Assembly (NCBI RefSeq): GCF_016806065.1
Contig: NZ_CP032405.1
Span: 4,306,001 to 4,370,000, forward strand
DNA length: 64,000 nucleotides
Reading direction: 5' to 3'
Source of the DNA: Rhizobium rosettiformans
Lineage (GTDB): Bacteria; Pseudomonadota; Alphaproteobacteria; Rhizobiales; Rhizobiaceae
The stretch's first letter is position 1. Each line of letters begins with the position of its first letter. This document shows, piece after piece, positions 1-7,481 of this stretch. The translations under genes and the position numbers were made by a program. The notes beneath the pieces are model-generated. The model had not been told where the DNA came from. It saw only the letters and a list, made by a program, of their open reading frames with translations, and did no database searches.

Positions 1-1
1 G

Positions 2-1039
2 ATGATCGGCTTCCGCCCGCCGGGTGGCGTCTATACCCACATCGTCGGCACCGACATCGTGCGCACCGGCGAAGACCAGTTCTACGTGCTGGAAGACAAT
101 GCCCGCACCCCCTCCGGCGTCTCCTACATGCTGGAGAACCGGGAAACCATGATGCAGATGTTCCCGGAGCTCTTCCAGCTCAACAAGGTTCAGCGCGTCG
201 AGGATTATCCTTATCTCCTGCGCCAGTCGCTGGCCTCTCTCGCCCCGCCCGGCTGCAAGGGCAAGCCGCGCGTCGCGGTGCTGACGCCGGGTATCTACAA
301 CTCCGCCTATTACGAGCACTCCTTCCTCGCCGACATGATGGGCGTCGAACTGGTCGAAGGCTCGGACCTGCGCGTCATCGACGGCAAGGTGAAGATGCGC
401 ACCACGCGCGGCTACGAGGCGATCGACGTGCTCTACCGCCGTGTCGACGACGACTTCCTCGATCCACTCACCTTCCGGCCCGATTCGGCGCTGGGCATTC
501 CCGGAATCATGGATGTCTACCGCGCCGGCAACATCACCATCGCCAATGCGCCGGGCACCGGCATTTCGGACGACAAGGCGATCTACTCCTACATGCCGGA
601 GATCGTCGAATTCTACACCGGCCGCAAGGCCCTGCTCGAGAACGTGCCGACCTGGCGCTGTTCGGAAGCCGACAGCCTCAAATACGTGCTCGAACATCTC
701 GAAGAGCTCGTGGTCAAGGAAGTGCACGGCTCCGGCGGCTATGGCATGCTGGTCGGTCCGACCGCGACCAAGAAGGAGCGTGCCGATTTTGCCGACAAGC
801 TGAAGGCGCGCCCCTCGAACTATATCGCCCAGCCGACGCTGTCGCTCTCGACGGTACCGATCCTCGTCAACAAGGGGATCGCGCCCCGCCATGTCGACCT
901 ACGTCCTTATGTCCTCGTCTCCGACAAGGTGCAGATCATTCCCGGCGGTTTGACCCGCGTGGCCCTCAAGCAGGGTTCGCTCGTCGTCAATTCCAGTCAG
1001 GGCGGCGGCACCAAGGACACCTGGGTACTGGAGGACTGA
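2..1039 (+). CDS. Circularly permuted ATP-grasp protein, 3' part
   Basis: The reading frame is open at the window edge, so the true start lies upstream; 345 residues remain of a family usually near 470. Visible family signatures are FYVLEDNARTPSGVSYMLEN near the retained N-terminus and VVKEVHGSGGYGMLVGP around residue 240, as in the DUF404/DUF407 circularly permuted ATP-grasp group. These are predicted ATP-dependent carboxylate-amine ligases of unknown substrate. The stop lies one base before the alpha-E gene start, and a transglutaminase-like gene follows, giving the widely conserved three-gene set thought from comparative genomics to make or modify a peptide. The family call is firm; the substrate is unknown. 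Confidence 0.9.
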   Translation: MIGFRPPGGVYTHIVGTDIVRTGEDQFYVLEDNARTPSGVSYMLENRETMMQMFPELFQLNKVQRVEDYPYLLRQSLASLAPPGCKGKPRVAVLTPGIYNSAYYEHSFLADMMGVELVEGSDLRVIDGKVKMRTTRGYEAIDVLYRRVDDDFLDPLTFRPDSALGIPGIMDVYRAGNITIANAPGTGISDDKAIYSYMPEIVEFYTGRKALLENVPTWRCSEADSLKYVLEHLEELVVKEVHGSGGYGMLVGPTATKKERADFADKLKARPSNYIAQPTLSLSTVPILVNKGIAPRHVDLRPYVLVSDKVQIIPGGLTRVALKQGSLVVNSSQGGGTKDTWVLED

Positions 1040-1040
1040 C

Positions 1041-1988
1041 ATGGTCATGCTCGGAAGAACTGCCAACGGTCTTTTCTGGATGTTCCGCTACATCGAAAGG
1101 GCCGAAAACATCGCCCGTCTCGTCGATGCGGGTCTGCGTATGTCGCTCACACGCTCGGGCGCCTCGGACGAGGATTGGGACGCGGTCCTGAAAAGCGCCG
1201 ACGTCCGGCCGCTGTTTGCCGAACGCCATGGCAAGGTGACGGCCTCTGATGCCATCGACTTCATGCTGCGCGACACCGCCAACCCGTCGAGCGTCATGTC
1301 CTGCATCGACGCCGGCCGCAACAATGCCCGCATGGTGCGAACCGCGCTCACCCGTGAGACCTGGGAAGCGACGAACGAATGCTGGATCGAATTGAAGCAG
1401 ATGCTTGCCCGCAAGTTGAAATCGGCCGACCTGCCCGAGGTGATCGATACCGTGAAGCGCCGCGCCGGCCTGATCCGCGGCGCCTTCCATGGCTCGATGC
1501 TCCGAAACGAACTCTACAACTTCGCCCGCATCGGCACCTTCATCGAGCGGGCCGACAACACCAGCCGCATCCTCGACGTCAAATACTACGTGCTTTTGCC
1601 GGCGATCACCCATGTCGGCTCCTCGCTCGACAACATGCAGTGGGAATCGATCCTGCGATCGGTCTCCGCCCATCGTTCCTATCGCTGGGTCTATGACGGG
1701 GAATACAAGGCGACCAACATCGCCGACTTTCTGATCCTGAGCGGTCAGATGCCGCGCTCGCTTGCCTATTGCTACGAGAAGATCGTTTCCAATCTCGGTT
1801 ACATCGGCAAGGATTACGGCGAGCGCATCGCGGCACACGACACTGCCGACACGGTCTATGCCACCCTTCGGACGACCAATATCGACCAGATCATGGATCA
1901 GGGGCTGCACGAGTTCCTCGACAATTTCATTGCCCTGAACAACAAGCTGGGCAGCGAGATCACTGAGGGCTACAGGTTCTACAGTTGA
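1041..1988 (+). CDS. Alpha-E domain protein (DUF403)
   Basis: A 315-residue protein that is almost wholly alpha-E domain (DUF403), with the typical opening LGRTANGLFWMFRYIERAEN and the later block RIGTFIERADNTSRILD near residue 170. Its function is not established; the family occurs next to circularly permuted ATP-grasp and transglutaminase-like genes and is assumed to act with them. It starts one base after the ATP-grasp stop codon, and its stop overlaps the first possible start of the next gene, which indicates one tightly coupled operon. No membrane segment or signal peptide is seen. Confidence 0.92.
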   Translation: MVMLGRTANGLFWMFRYIERAENIARLVDAGLRMSLTRSGASDEDWDAVLKSADVRPLFAERHGKVTASDAIDFMLRDTANPSSVMSCIDAGRNNARMVRTALTRETWEATNECWIELKQMLARKLKSADLPEVIDTVKRRAGLIRGAFHGSMLRNELYNFARIGTFIERADNTSRILDVKYYVLLPAITHVGSSLDNMQWESILRSVSAHRSYRWVYDGEYKATNIADFLILSGQMPRSLAYCYEKIVSNLGYIGKDYGERIAAHDTADTVYATLRTTNIDQIMDQGLHEFLDNFIALNNKLGSEITEGYRFYS

Positions 1989-2002
1989 GCAGGATTGAGC
2001 GC

Positions 2003-2824
2003 ATGCGTCTCCGGATTACCCATACCACCGAGTATCGCTACGACGATCCCGTTCAGTATTCGCTGCAGCGCCTGCGACTGAGCCCACAGGATGGCCCGGG
2101 CCAGAAAGTGCTGTCGTGGAATATCGTCGTCGATGGCGCGAAGGTCGAAGCGGGCTTCAACGATCAGTTCGGCAACCACACGCACCTCGTCTCCACCGAA
2201 GGCGATAGCCACAGCGTTCACATCGTCGCTTCGGGTGAAGTCGAGACGGAAGACAGGGCCGGCGTCTTCGGCCCGCATCAAGGCTATGTGCCACTCTGGC
2301 TCTATCTGCGGGATACGCCGCTTACCAAGCCAGGCAAGCTCATCCGCGAACTCGCACGCAGCCTGTCGGGCGACAACGAGTTGGCGAAGATGCATGACCT
2401 CATGGGGAAGCTCAACGCACAGATCGCCTATGAAACGGGAACGACCGGCACGGAAACCACCGCCGAACAGGCGCTGGAAGCCGGCCACGGCGTCTGCCAG
2501 GACCATGCGCATGCCTTCATCGGCGCGGCACGGGTTTTGAGCCTGCCGGCCCGCTATGTCTCCGGCTATCTCATGATGGACGACAGGATGGAGCAGACCG
2601 CGACCCACGCCTGGGCGGAAGTCTATCTGCAGGGCCTCGGCTGGGTGGGCTTCGACGCCGCCAACAACCACTGCCCCGACACCCGATACATCAGGATCGC
2701 GACAGGCCTGTCTTATACCGATGCCGCCCCCGTCTCCGGCATGCGCATCGGGCTCGCCGGCGAAGACCTGACGGTCAAGCTGATGGTCGAGGCGACGCAG
2801 AGCCAGAGCCAGTCCCAGAGCTGA
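2003..2824 (+). CDS. Transglutaminase-like cysteine protease family protein
   Basis: A 273-residue cytoplasmic-looking protein. The N-terminal part (RLRITHTTEYRYDDPVQ) matches the bacterial transglutaminase N-terminal domain; the core has the catalytic set Cys in GHGVCQDHAHAF (about residue 165), His in THAWAEVYL and Asp in GWVGFDAANN. I chose the ATG at 2003, where the family begins; an in-frame TTG at 1985 overlapping the upstream stop would add six residues. Members act as proteases or amide-forming/cleaving enzymes. As third gene of the ATP-grasp/alpha-E set it probably processes the same unknown peptide. The C-terminus ends in a short repetitive QSQSQSQS tail, an odd but harmless-looking feature. 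Confidence 0.92.
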   Translation: MRLRITHTTEYRYDDPVQYSLQRLRLSPQDGPGQKVLSWNIVVDGAKVEAGFNDQFGNHTHLVSTEGDSHSVHIVASGEVETEDRAGVFGPHQGYVPLWLYLRDTPLTKPGKLIRELARSLSGDNELAKMHDLMGKLNAQIAYETGTTGTETTAEQALEAGHGVCQDHAHAFIGAARVLSLPARYVSGYLMMDDRMEQTATHAWAEVYLQGLGWVGFDAANNHCPDTRYIRIATGLSYTDAAPVSGMRIGLAGEDLTVKLMVEATQSQSQSQS

Positions 2825-2909
2825 TCCTTCGCCGCCGGGCTGGCTTGGATCATACGACGCAAGCCCCGCACCACGTCAGTCTGTTCTCCTGCAGGGAAAG
2901 CGCGGCAAG

Positions 2910-3431
2910 GTGACCGCTGCGGAGGTCTTTGCACGCATGCTGTTTGGCAAGTCGCTCTTCCAGTCGGTCGTCGACCGGCTCGGTGCCGAGGCGGAAGAAG
3001 CACCTCCGACAGAAGAGCCGACCTTCCGGATCAATGGCCTGTCGACGAGCTTCCTGCCGGAGACGCCCGAGCAAGCACCCACTCTTTCCGAACCGAGCGC
3101 AGATCCGAGGCTCGATGCCTATCTGTCCCTGATGTCCGATGAGGTCGCGCCGGCCGAGCCTGAACCGCCTGCCGAACCACCACCGGCCGCGCCCCCGCCA
3201 CCGCCCGCCTGGCTGGACCGGCTCTCTCCGGAGGAGATCGCCGAGGATCTCGGTCTTGAGCCATCGGATGATCGCGAGCGCCTGCAGGAGCGACGACGGG
3301 CCTTCGCCCGCGACAATCATCCGGACCGTCTTGCCGAAGACTATCGTGACGCAGCAACTATTCGCATGAAAATCGCCAATCGCCTGATCGACGAAGCGAT
3401 CAGACGATCCGATCTCGGATTCGGACGCTGA
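2910..3431 (+). CDS. J-domain-like protein with proline-rich linker
   Basis: A 173-residue protein from a GTG start after an AGGGAAAGC ribosome-binding region. The C-terminal 60 residues look like a J domain: DLGLEPSDDRERLQERRRAFA, then the HPD motif in RDNHPDRLAEDY (about residue 137), then a helix. J domains stimulate Hsp70 (DnaK) ATPase activity. The middle is a Pro/Glu/Ala-rich linker (EPEPPAEPPPAAPPPPPA), and the N-terminal 70 residues are unrecognised. It converges on the MarR gene with only three bases between the stops. The HPD motif is seen directly; the partner and role are inferred. Confidence 0.8.
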   Translation: MTAAEVFARMLFGKSLFQSVVDRLGAEAEEAPPTEEPTFRINGLSTSFLPETPEQAPTLSEPSADPRLDAYLSLMSDEVAPAEPEPPAEPPPAAPPPPPAWLDRLSPEEIAEDLGLEPSDDRERLQERRRAFARDNHPDRLAEDYRDAATIRMKIANRLIDEAIRRSDLGFGR

Positions 3432-3434
3432 GAA

Positions 3435-3902
3435 TCAGTCGTAGAGGCGCCTGAGCAGGCGGTTCACCGTATCGCGCTCGGCAACGCCGCCGAGTTGCTC
3501 CAGCACCCAGCGCTCGTGATCGATCCAGATCGGCATCAACTCTTCGAGATAGGCCTCGCCGGCCGGCGTCATGTAGAGCGACTGGACCCGGCGGTCGGTT
3601 TCCGACTTGCGGCGCTCGATATAGCCCTTGTTCTCCAGACCATCGACGATCGCGACGAAATTCGCCCGCTGAATGCCGAGTGCCTCGGCAACTTCGCTCT
3701 GCTTGGCACCCTGATTGTCGGTCAAAAGAAGCAGGGTTGCAAAATCGGTCGGGCGAAGACCTTTCGAAGAAAAGGCTTCGTTGAAATGCTGAAAGACGGC
3801 GAGCTGCGCCCTCCGCAGTCGATAACCCACAGCATCGTCCATGACTGAGAAGTCTAGACCAGACGTGTTGGGTACCAATTCATCCATAGTAATCTCAGGC
3901 AT
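3435..3902 (-). CDS. MarR-family transcriptional regulator
   Basis: A 155-residue winged-helix regulator. The MarR core is visible: LRPTDFATLLLLTDNQGAKQ, then the recognition region SEVAEALGIQRANFVAIVDGLENKGYIERR and the wing SETDRRVQSLYMTPAGEAYL. MarR proteins are dimeric repressors often released by small aromatic or phenolic ligands, but nothing here names the ligand. The gene has no obvious operon partner; its own promoter lies in the 3903-4236 gap, where a perfect 7-bp-arm palindrome (4036-4052) is a possible autoregulatory site. An internal ATG at 3887 is a possible shorter start. Confidence 0.93.
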   Translation of the reverse strand: MPEITMDELVPNTSGLDFSVMDDAVGYRLRRAQLAVFQHFNEAFSSKGLRPTDFATLLLLTDNQGAKQSEVAEALGIQRANFVAIVDGLENKGYIERRKSETDRRVQSLYMTPAGEAYLEELMPIWIDHERWVLEQLGGVAERDTVNRLLRRLYD

Positions 3903-4236
3903 TTCCCCGCCATTATCATTATTGCCCCTCGGGCGACCGCTGCCCCCGACAACGACCTTCCTGTAACGATACTAACCGTTTAAGCCGTTGCCACAAGGGC
4001 ACAATCGGCTTCACGATGGTGCGACCCGCAAATTTTGAACGTCTAACGTTCATTTCCCCCAGCTTGGGGCTTGGTGACCAGGGACGGCGCGAGCAATTGA
4101 TCGGCATCTGCCCACTTCGCCCGCTTCACGGCCGCTGCCGTTGGTTTACCCAGCCGTCTACTGTTTTTCGGATTGATGCGCGCGAGCGACTGCGCTATGA
4201 CCGCTTCTGGAACGGCGAGTCATATCGCCTTCGGAT
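3903..4236. other. Intergenic gap between MarR gene and tRNA-Arg
   Basis: No convincing gene is seen. Short open frames on both strands here have no recognisable protein features. The gap should contain the MarR and tRNA promoters and holds one clean palindrome, listed separately. Confidence 0.6.
4036..4052. promoter_or_regulatory. Palindrome TGAACGTCTAACGTTCA, possible MarR operator
   Basis: Perfect 7-base arms (TGAACGT / ACGTTCA) around a 3-base centre, about 135 bases upstream of the MarR start codon. Size and symmetry suit a dimeric winged-helix regulator, but there is no second copy to compare and the assignment is inference. Confidence 0.35.
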
Positions 4237-4313
4237 GCACCCGTAGCTCAGCTGGATAGAGTGTTGGATTCCGATTCCAAAGGTCACAGGTTCGAATCCT
4301 GTCGGGTGCGCCA
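4237..4313 (+). tRNA. tRNA-Arg (anticodon CCG)
   Basis: A 77-base cloverleaf with CCA encoded. The acceptor stem GCACCCG pairs with CGGGTGC, the D arm contains AGCTCAGCTGGATAGAG, the anticodon stem TTGGA/TCCAA encloses loop TTCCGAT with anticodon CCG at 4271-4273, and the T arm contains GGTTCGAATCC. It reads CGG arginine codons. No integrase or attachment-site duplication is seen beside it. Confidence 0.97.
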
Positions 4314-4575
4314 TTCTCTTGTTTAATCAATCCATCGAACGACAGTGGCTCCGACCGTGTTGCTGCCTCTGCCCGTGTCTGTCCGATAACGCGGACGTGA
4401 TGGGATTTCTCCGTTCAAGGCTTTACCCGTCAGCCCCATTGCTGTGCCAAGCCCCCGAAAACGCTGGACTTTAAGCCAGGAGAAATCCATCCTCCACACG
4501 TTAGAGGGAACCGGAATCGCATTTGCACCCGGCCCCTCGACGGTGAAGCGCCGAAGAGCGCTCTGGGGAGGAAAC

Positions 4576-6312
4576 ATGGAACACATTTTCACGCCGCCAC
4601 GCCCGTGGCTGGCGGCTTACGGAACAGGCATCCCGCAGGAACTGGGCGACCTGCGCTATCGCAGCATCGCCGAACTGGTGGATCGGTCCTGCGCCGAAAA
4701 CGGTCCGCGCAAGGCATTTACCTGCGTCGTGCCGAACGGCATGAATGGTAGCCTGACCTACGACCAGATCGGCGAGATGTCGGATGCCTTCGCGGCTTTC
4801 CTACACCATGATTGCGGCCTGCGCGCCGGCGACCGGGTCGCCGTGCAGCTGCCGAACGGCCTGCCCTATCCCGTGGTCGCCTTCGGCGTCTTCAAGGCCG
4901 GCTGCATTCTCGTCAACACCAACCCGCTCTACACGCCGAGCGAAATGATCCATCAGTTCAACGATTCCGGGGCCAAGGCGCTTGTCATCGTCGACATGTT
5001 CGCCGACAAGCTGGCGGAAGTCGTGCCGAAGACGGGAATCAAGACCGTTGTTCTCGCCGGCGTGCCGGAATTCTTCCCCAAGCTGCCCGAGATCATCATT
5101 CGCGGTGTCCAGAAGGTCTGGAACAAGGTACTCCCGCCTATCCCGAACATCGGCGTTCCCGTTTTGCGGATCAAGGAAGCGCTCGCCAAGGGAAGGAGCC
5201 ACGGCGCCGACGTGAAGGCCATGTGGGCGGCCTCGGGCCCCGACGACCTCGCGCTTCTGCAATATACGGGTGGCACCACCGGCGTCGCCAAGGGCGCCAT
5301 GCTCACGCATGGCAACATTTTGACCAATCTCGACCAGGTGCGTGCGGTATCCGGCGGCGTGATGGCCCGCGAGGATCAGGTGCTGACGGCGCTTCCGCTC
5401 TATCACATCTTCGCCTTCACCGCGAACCTGATGACCTTCTTTGAACTCGGGGCGCGCAACATCCTGATCCCCTCGCCGCGCCCGGTCCAGAACCTTCAGC
5501 GGGCAATCGAGAACTACCCGATCACCTGGATCACCGGCGTGAACACGCTGTTCAACGGCCTGATGAACGAAGAATGGTTCGCAGCCTATCCGCCGAAGAA
5601 GTTGCGCGCGGCGATCGCCGGCGGCACGGCGCTGCACGAGGCAGTTGCAACCCGCTGGCGGGTGATGACGGGGACCCCGATCGCCGAAGGCTACGGGCTC
5701 AGCGAAACCTCACCGCTGGTGAGCTTCAATCCGCTGGATGATCGCGCCAAATCCGGCAGCATCGGCATTCCGGTGCCCGGCTGCGACGTCATTCTGGTGG
5801 ATGGCGACGGCAAGCTGGTTCCATCGGGCGAGCCGGGAGAACTACTCGTGCGCGGCCGCCAGGTCATGCTCGGTTACTGGCAGCGTCCGGATGAAACGGC
5901 GACGGCCTTGCAAAACGGCTGGTTCGCGACCGGCGACATCGCCGTGATGGACGACCAGGGCTTCCTGAAGATCGTCGACCGCAAGAAGGATCTGGTCCTT
6001 GTCTCCGGCTTCAATGTCTATCCCAACGAGGTTGAGGACGCGCTCGCCAAGATGGATGCGGTACTCGAAGCCGCCGTCGTCGCCATTCCCGACGCCAAGA
6101 CCGGTGAAGCCGTACGTGCCTATGTCGTCAAGAACCCGGACCACGACGGCGAGCTCACAGAGGAGGCCATCCGCAATCACTGCAAGACCCTGCTCAGCGA
6201 CTATAAGGTGCCGAAATCCATCGTCTTCCGGGACACGCTGCCAAAGACGCCCATCGGCAAGATCCTGCGCAAGGATCTGAAGGCCGAAGTGCAGAGCGAA
6301 TTCAAGAAGTGA
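4576..6312 (+). CDS. fadD: Long-chain fatty acid-CoA ligase (FadD type)
   Basis: A 578-residue ANL-superfamily enzyme that activates fatty acids with ATP and CoA for beta-oxidation or lipid synthesis, probably membrane-peripheral. Motifs seen: P-loop YTGGTTGVAKGAM (about residue 230), GYGLSETSP (about 373), the adenylate-binding GWFATGDIA, the hinge IVDRKKDLVLVSGFNVYP, and the C-terminal catalytic Lys in KTPIGKILRKDL. The ATG at 4576 follows a GGGAGGAAAC ribosome-binding site and begins the family-typical MEHIFTPPRPW; an open frame from 4444 adds nothing recognisable. An SBF-type transporter gene follows after 12 bases, probably co-transcribed. The acyl specificity is inferred from overall similarity. 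Confidence 0.93.
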   Translation: MEHIFTPPRPWLAAYGTGIPQELGDLRYRSIAELVDRSCAENGPRKAFTCVVPNGMNGSLTYDQIGEMSDAFAAFLHHDCGLRAGDRVAVQLPNGLPYPVVAFGVFKAGCILVNTNPLYTPSEMIHQFNDSGAKALVIVDMFADKLAEVVPKTGIKTVVLAGVPEFFPKLPEIIIRGVQKVWNKVLPPIPNIGVPVLRIKEALAKGRSHGADVKAMWAASGPDDLALLQYTGGTTGVAKGAMLTHGNILTNLDQVRAVSGGVMAREDQVLTALPLYHIFAFTANLMTFFELGARNILIPSPRPVQNLQRAIENYPITWITGVNTLFNGLMNEEWFAAYPPKKLRAAIAGGTALHEAVATRWRVMTGTPIAEGYGLSETSPLVSFNPLDDRAKSGSIGIPVPGCDVILVDGDGKLVPSGEPGELLVRGRQVMLGYWQRPDETATALQNGWFATGDIAVMDDQGFLKIVDRKKDLVLVSGFNVYPNEVEDALAKMDAVLEAAVVAIPDAKTGEAVRAYVVKNPDHDGELTEEAIRNHCKTLLSDYKVPKSIVFRDTLPKTPIGKILRKDLKAEVQSEFKK

Positions 6313-6324
6313 GGGGCAGCCACC

Positions 6325-7224
6325 ATGTTGACGGAACTTGAAACCACACTTCTCGGCATCATGATGATGGTGATCATGCTCGGCATGGGCGCCTCCATGA
6401 CCTGGCGCGACTTCTTCATCGCCTTTCGCAAGCCCAAGGGCATCCTGATCGGGCTGCTAAGCCAGTATCTGATCATGCCCTTCCTCGGATATGCCCTGGC
6501 ACTCGCTCTCGGCCTGCCGGCCGGCATGGCGGCGGGCCTGATCCTGATCGCCTGCATGCCGGGCGGCACCACCAGCAACATCTTCGCCTATTTCTCCAAG
6601 GGCGTACTGGCGCTCTCGATCATGATGACGACTGTCTCGACACTCGTCGCGGTCGTCACCGTCCCCTTCCTGCTCAGCTTCTACAGCGGCCTCGCGGGCC
6701 TCGGGGGCGAATACGTGATCCCGGCCGGCAATGTCGCGCAGGTGCTCGTGGTGTTGCTCGTGCCGACCGTACTTGGCATGTTCCTGCGCAAGATGAACGC
6801 CAATGTCGGCGCCACGATCGAGATGATCGGCTCGCTGCTCGGCGTGGTCGTCATCCTCTTCCTGATCGGGTCCTGGGTGCCGCGCAATTACCAGATGCTG
6901 CTCGACACCCCCTTCCCCGTTTACATCGCGGCAGTCGGGATCGGCCTGACGGGCATGCTGCTCGGCTATTGGCTTGCCCGGGCGCTCCGCCAGGACAGCA
7001 ACCGTGCCCGCACCATCAGCCTGGAAACAGGCATCCAGAACGGGCCGCTCGCGGCACTCATCGTGACACTCTCCTTCACAGGCATTCAGCAGCAAGAGGT
7101 TCTGTTCATCCCGATCCTCTACAGCCTCTTCATCGTCATCACCTCGTCCTTTATCACCATGTGGTATCGACGAAGCGCAACAGCCGAGGCTCTGGCCCGC
7201 GATGCCGCGAAGGTTCGGGTCTGA
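6325..7224 (+). CDS. Bile acid:sodium symporter (SBF) family transporter
   Basis: A 299-residue inner-membrane protein with about nine or ten hydrophobic helices and the SBF/BASS hallmarks: IACMPGGTTSNIFAYFSKGVLALS near residue 75-100 and the later substrate-site segment ISLETGIQNGPLAALI near residue 232. Relatives move organic anions such as bile acids, pantoate or pyruvate with sodium. It starts 12 bases after the acyl-CoA ligase and is likely in the same transcript, which hints at an organic-acid substrate, but that is inference. A hairpin at 7288-7313 would end the transcript. Confidence 0.88.
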   Translation: MLTELETTLLGIMMMVIMLGMGASMTWRDFFIAFRKPKGILIGLLSQYLIMPFLGYALALALGLPAGMAAGLILIACMPGGTTSNIFAYFSKGVLALSIMMTTVSTLVAVVTVPFLLSFYSGLAGLGGEYVIPAGNVAQVLVVLLVPTVLGMFLRKMNANVGATIEMIGSLLGVVVILFLIGSWVPRNYQMLLDTPFPVYIAAVGIGLTGMLLGYWLARALRQDSNRARTISLETGIQNGPLAALIVTLSFTGIQQQEVLFIPILYSLFIVITSSFITMWYRRSATAEALARDAAKVRV

Positions 7225-7287
7225 CGGCAGCAAGGCTGATGGGAACACCACCCGGCAGCTAATGTAGTCCCCTTGCCATCGGATCGA

Positions 7288-7313
7288 GCCCGCCAACTTC
7301 CAAGTTGGCGGGC
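7288..7313 (+). terminator. Hairpin terminator after the SBF transporter gene
   Basis: Inverted repeat GCCCGCCAACTT / AAGTTGGCGGGC with almost no spacer, followed by ATTTCC. It lies 64 bases after the transporter stop. The T-tract is short, so it may be a weak or bidirectional terminator. Confidence 0.6.
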
Positions 7314-7414
7314 ATTTCCGTGGCGAGTCTCTGCCTACACCGGGATCCCGATGCAGACATCATCACTCAAGGTCGACCTCTGCACGAGACGAACACGTCA
7401 TGCCCCAAACGAAA

Positions 7415-7438
7415 AGCCCCACCGCAATGGGTGGGGCT
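7415..7438 (-). terminator. Terminator of the giant octad-repeat gene
   Basis: Stem AGCCCCACC / GGTGGGGCT with a 6-base loop. Read on the minus strand it is followed by a T-run (CTTTTC), about 45 bases after the stop of the giant gene, and so fits a Rho-independent terminator in that direction. Confidence 0.75.
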
Positions 7439-7481
7439 CTTCAAACGATCGGTGGGAAGAGGCGGCGAGCGCCTCCCCTGA

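Noticed and set aside
4016..4246. 76-codon plus-strand frame before the tRNA
   Set aside because: Runs into the tRNA gene and lacks recognisable features or RBS.
4237..4313. tRNA as an integration site of an island
   Set aside because: No integrase gene and no repeat of the tRNA 3' end was noticed nearby.
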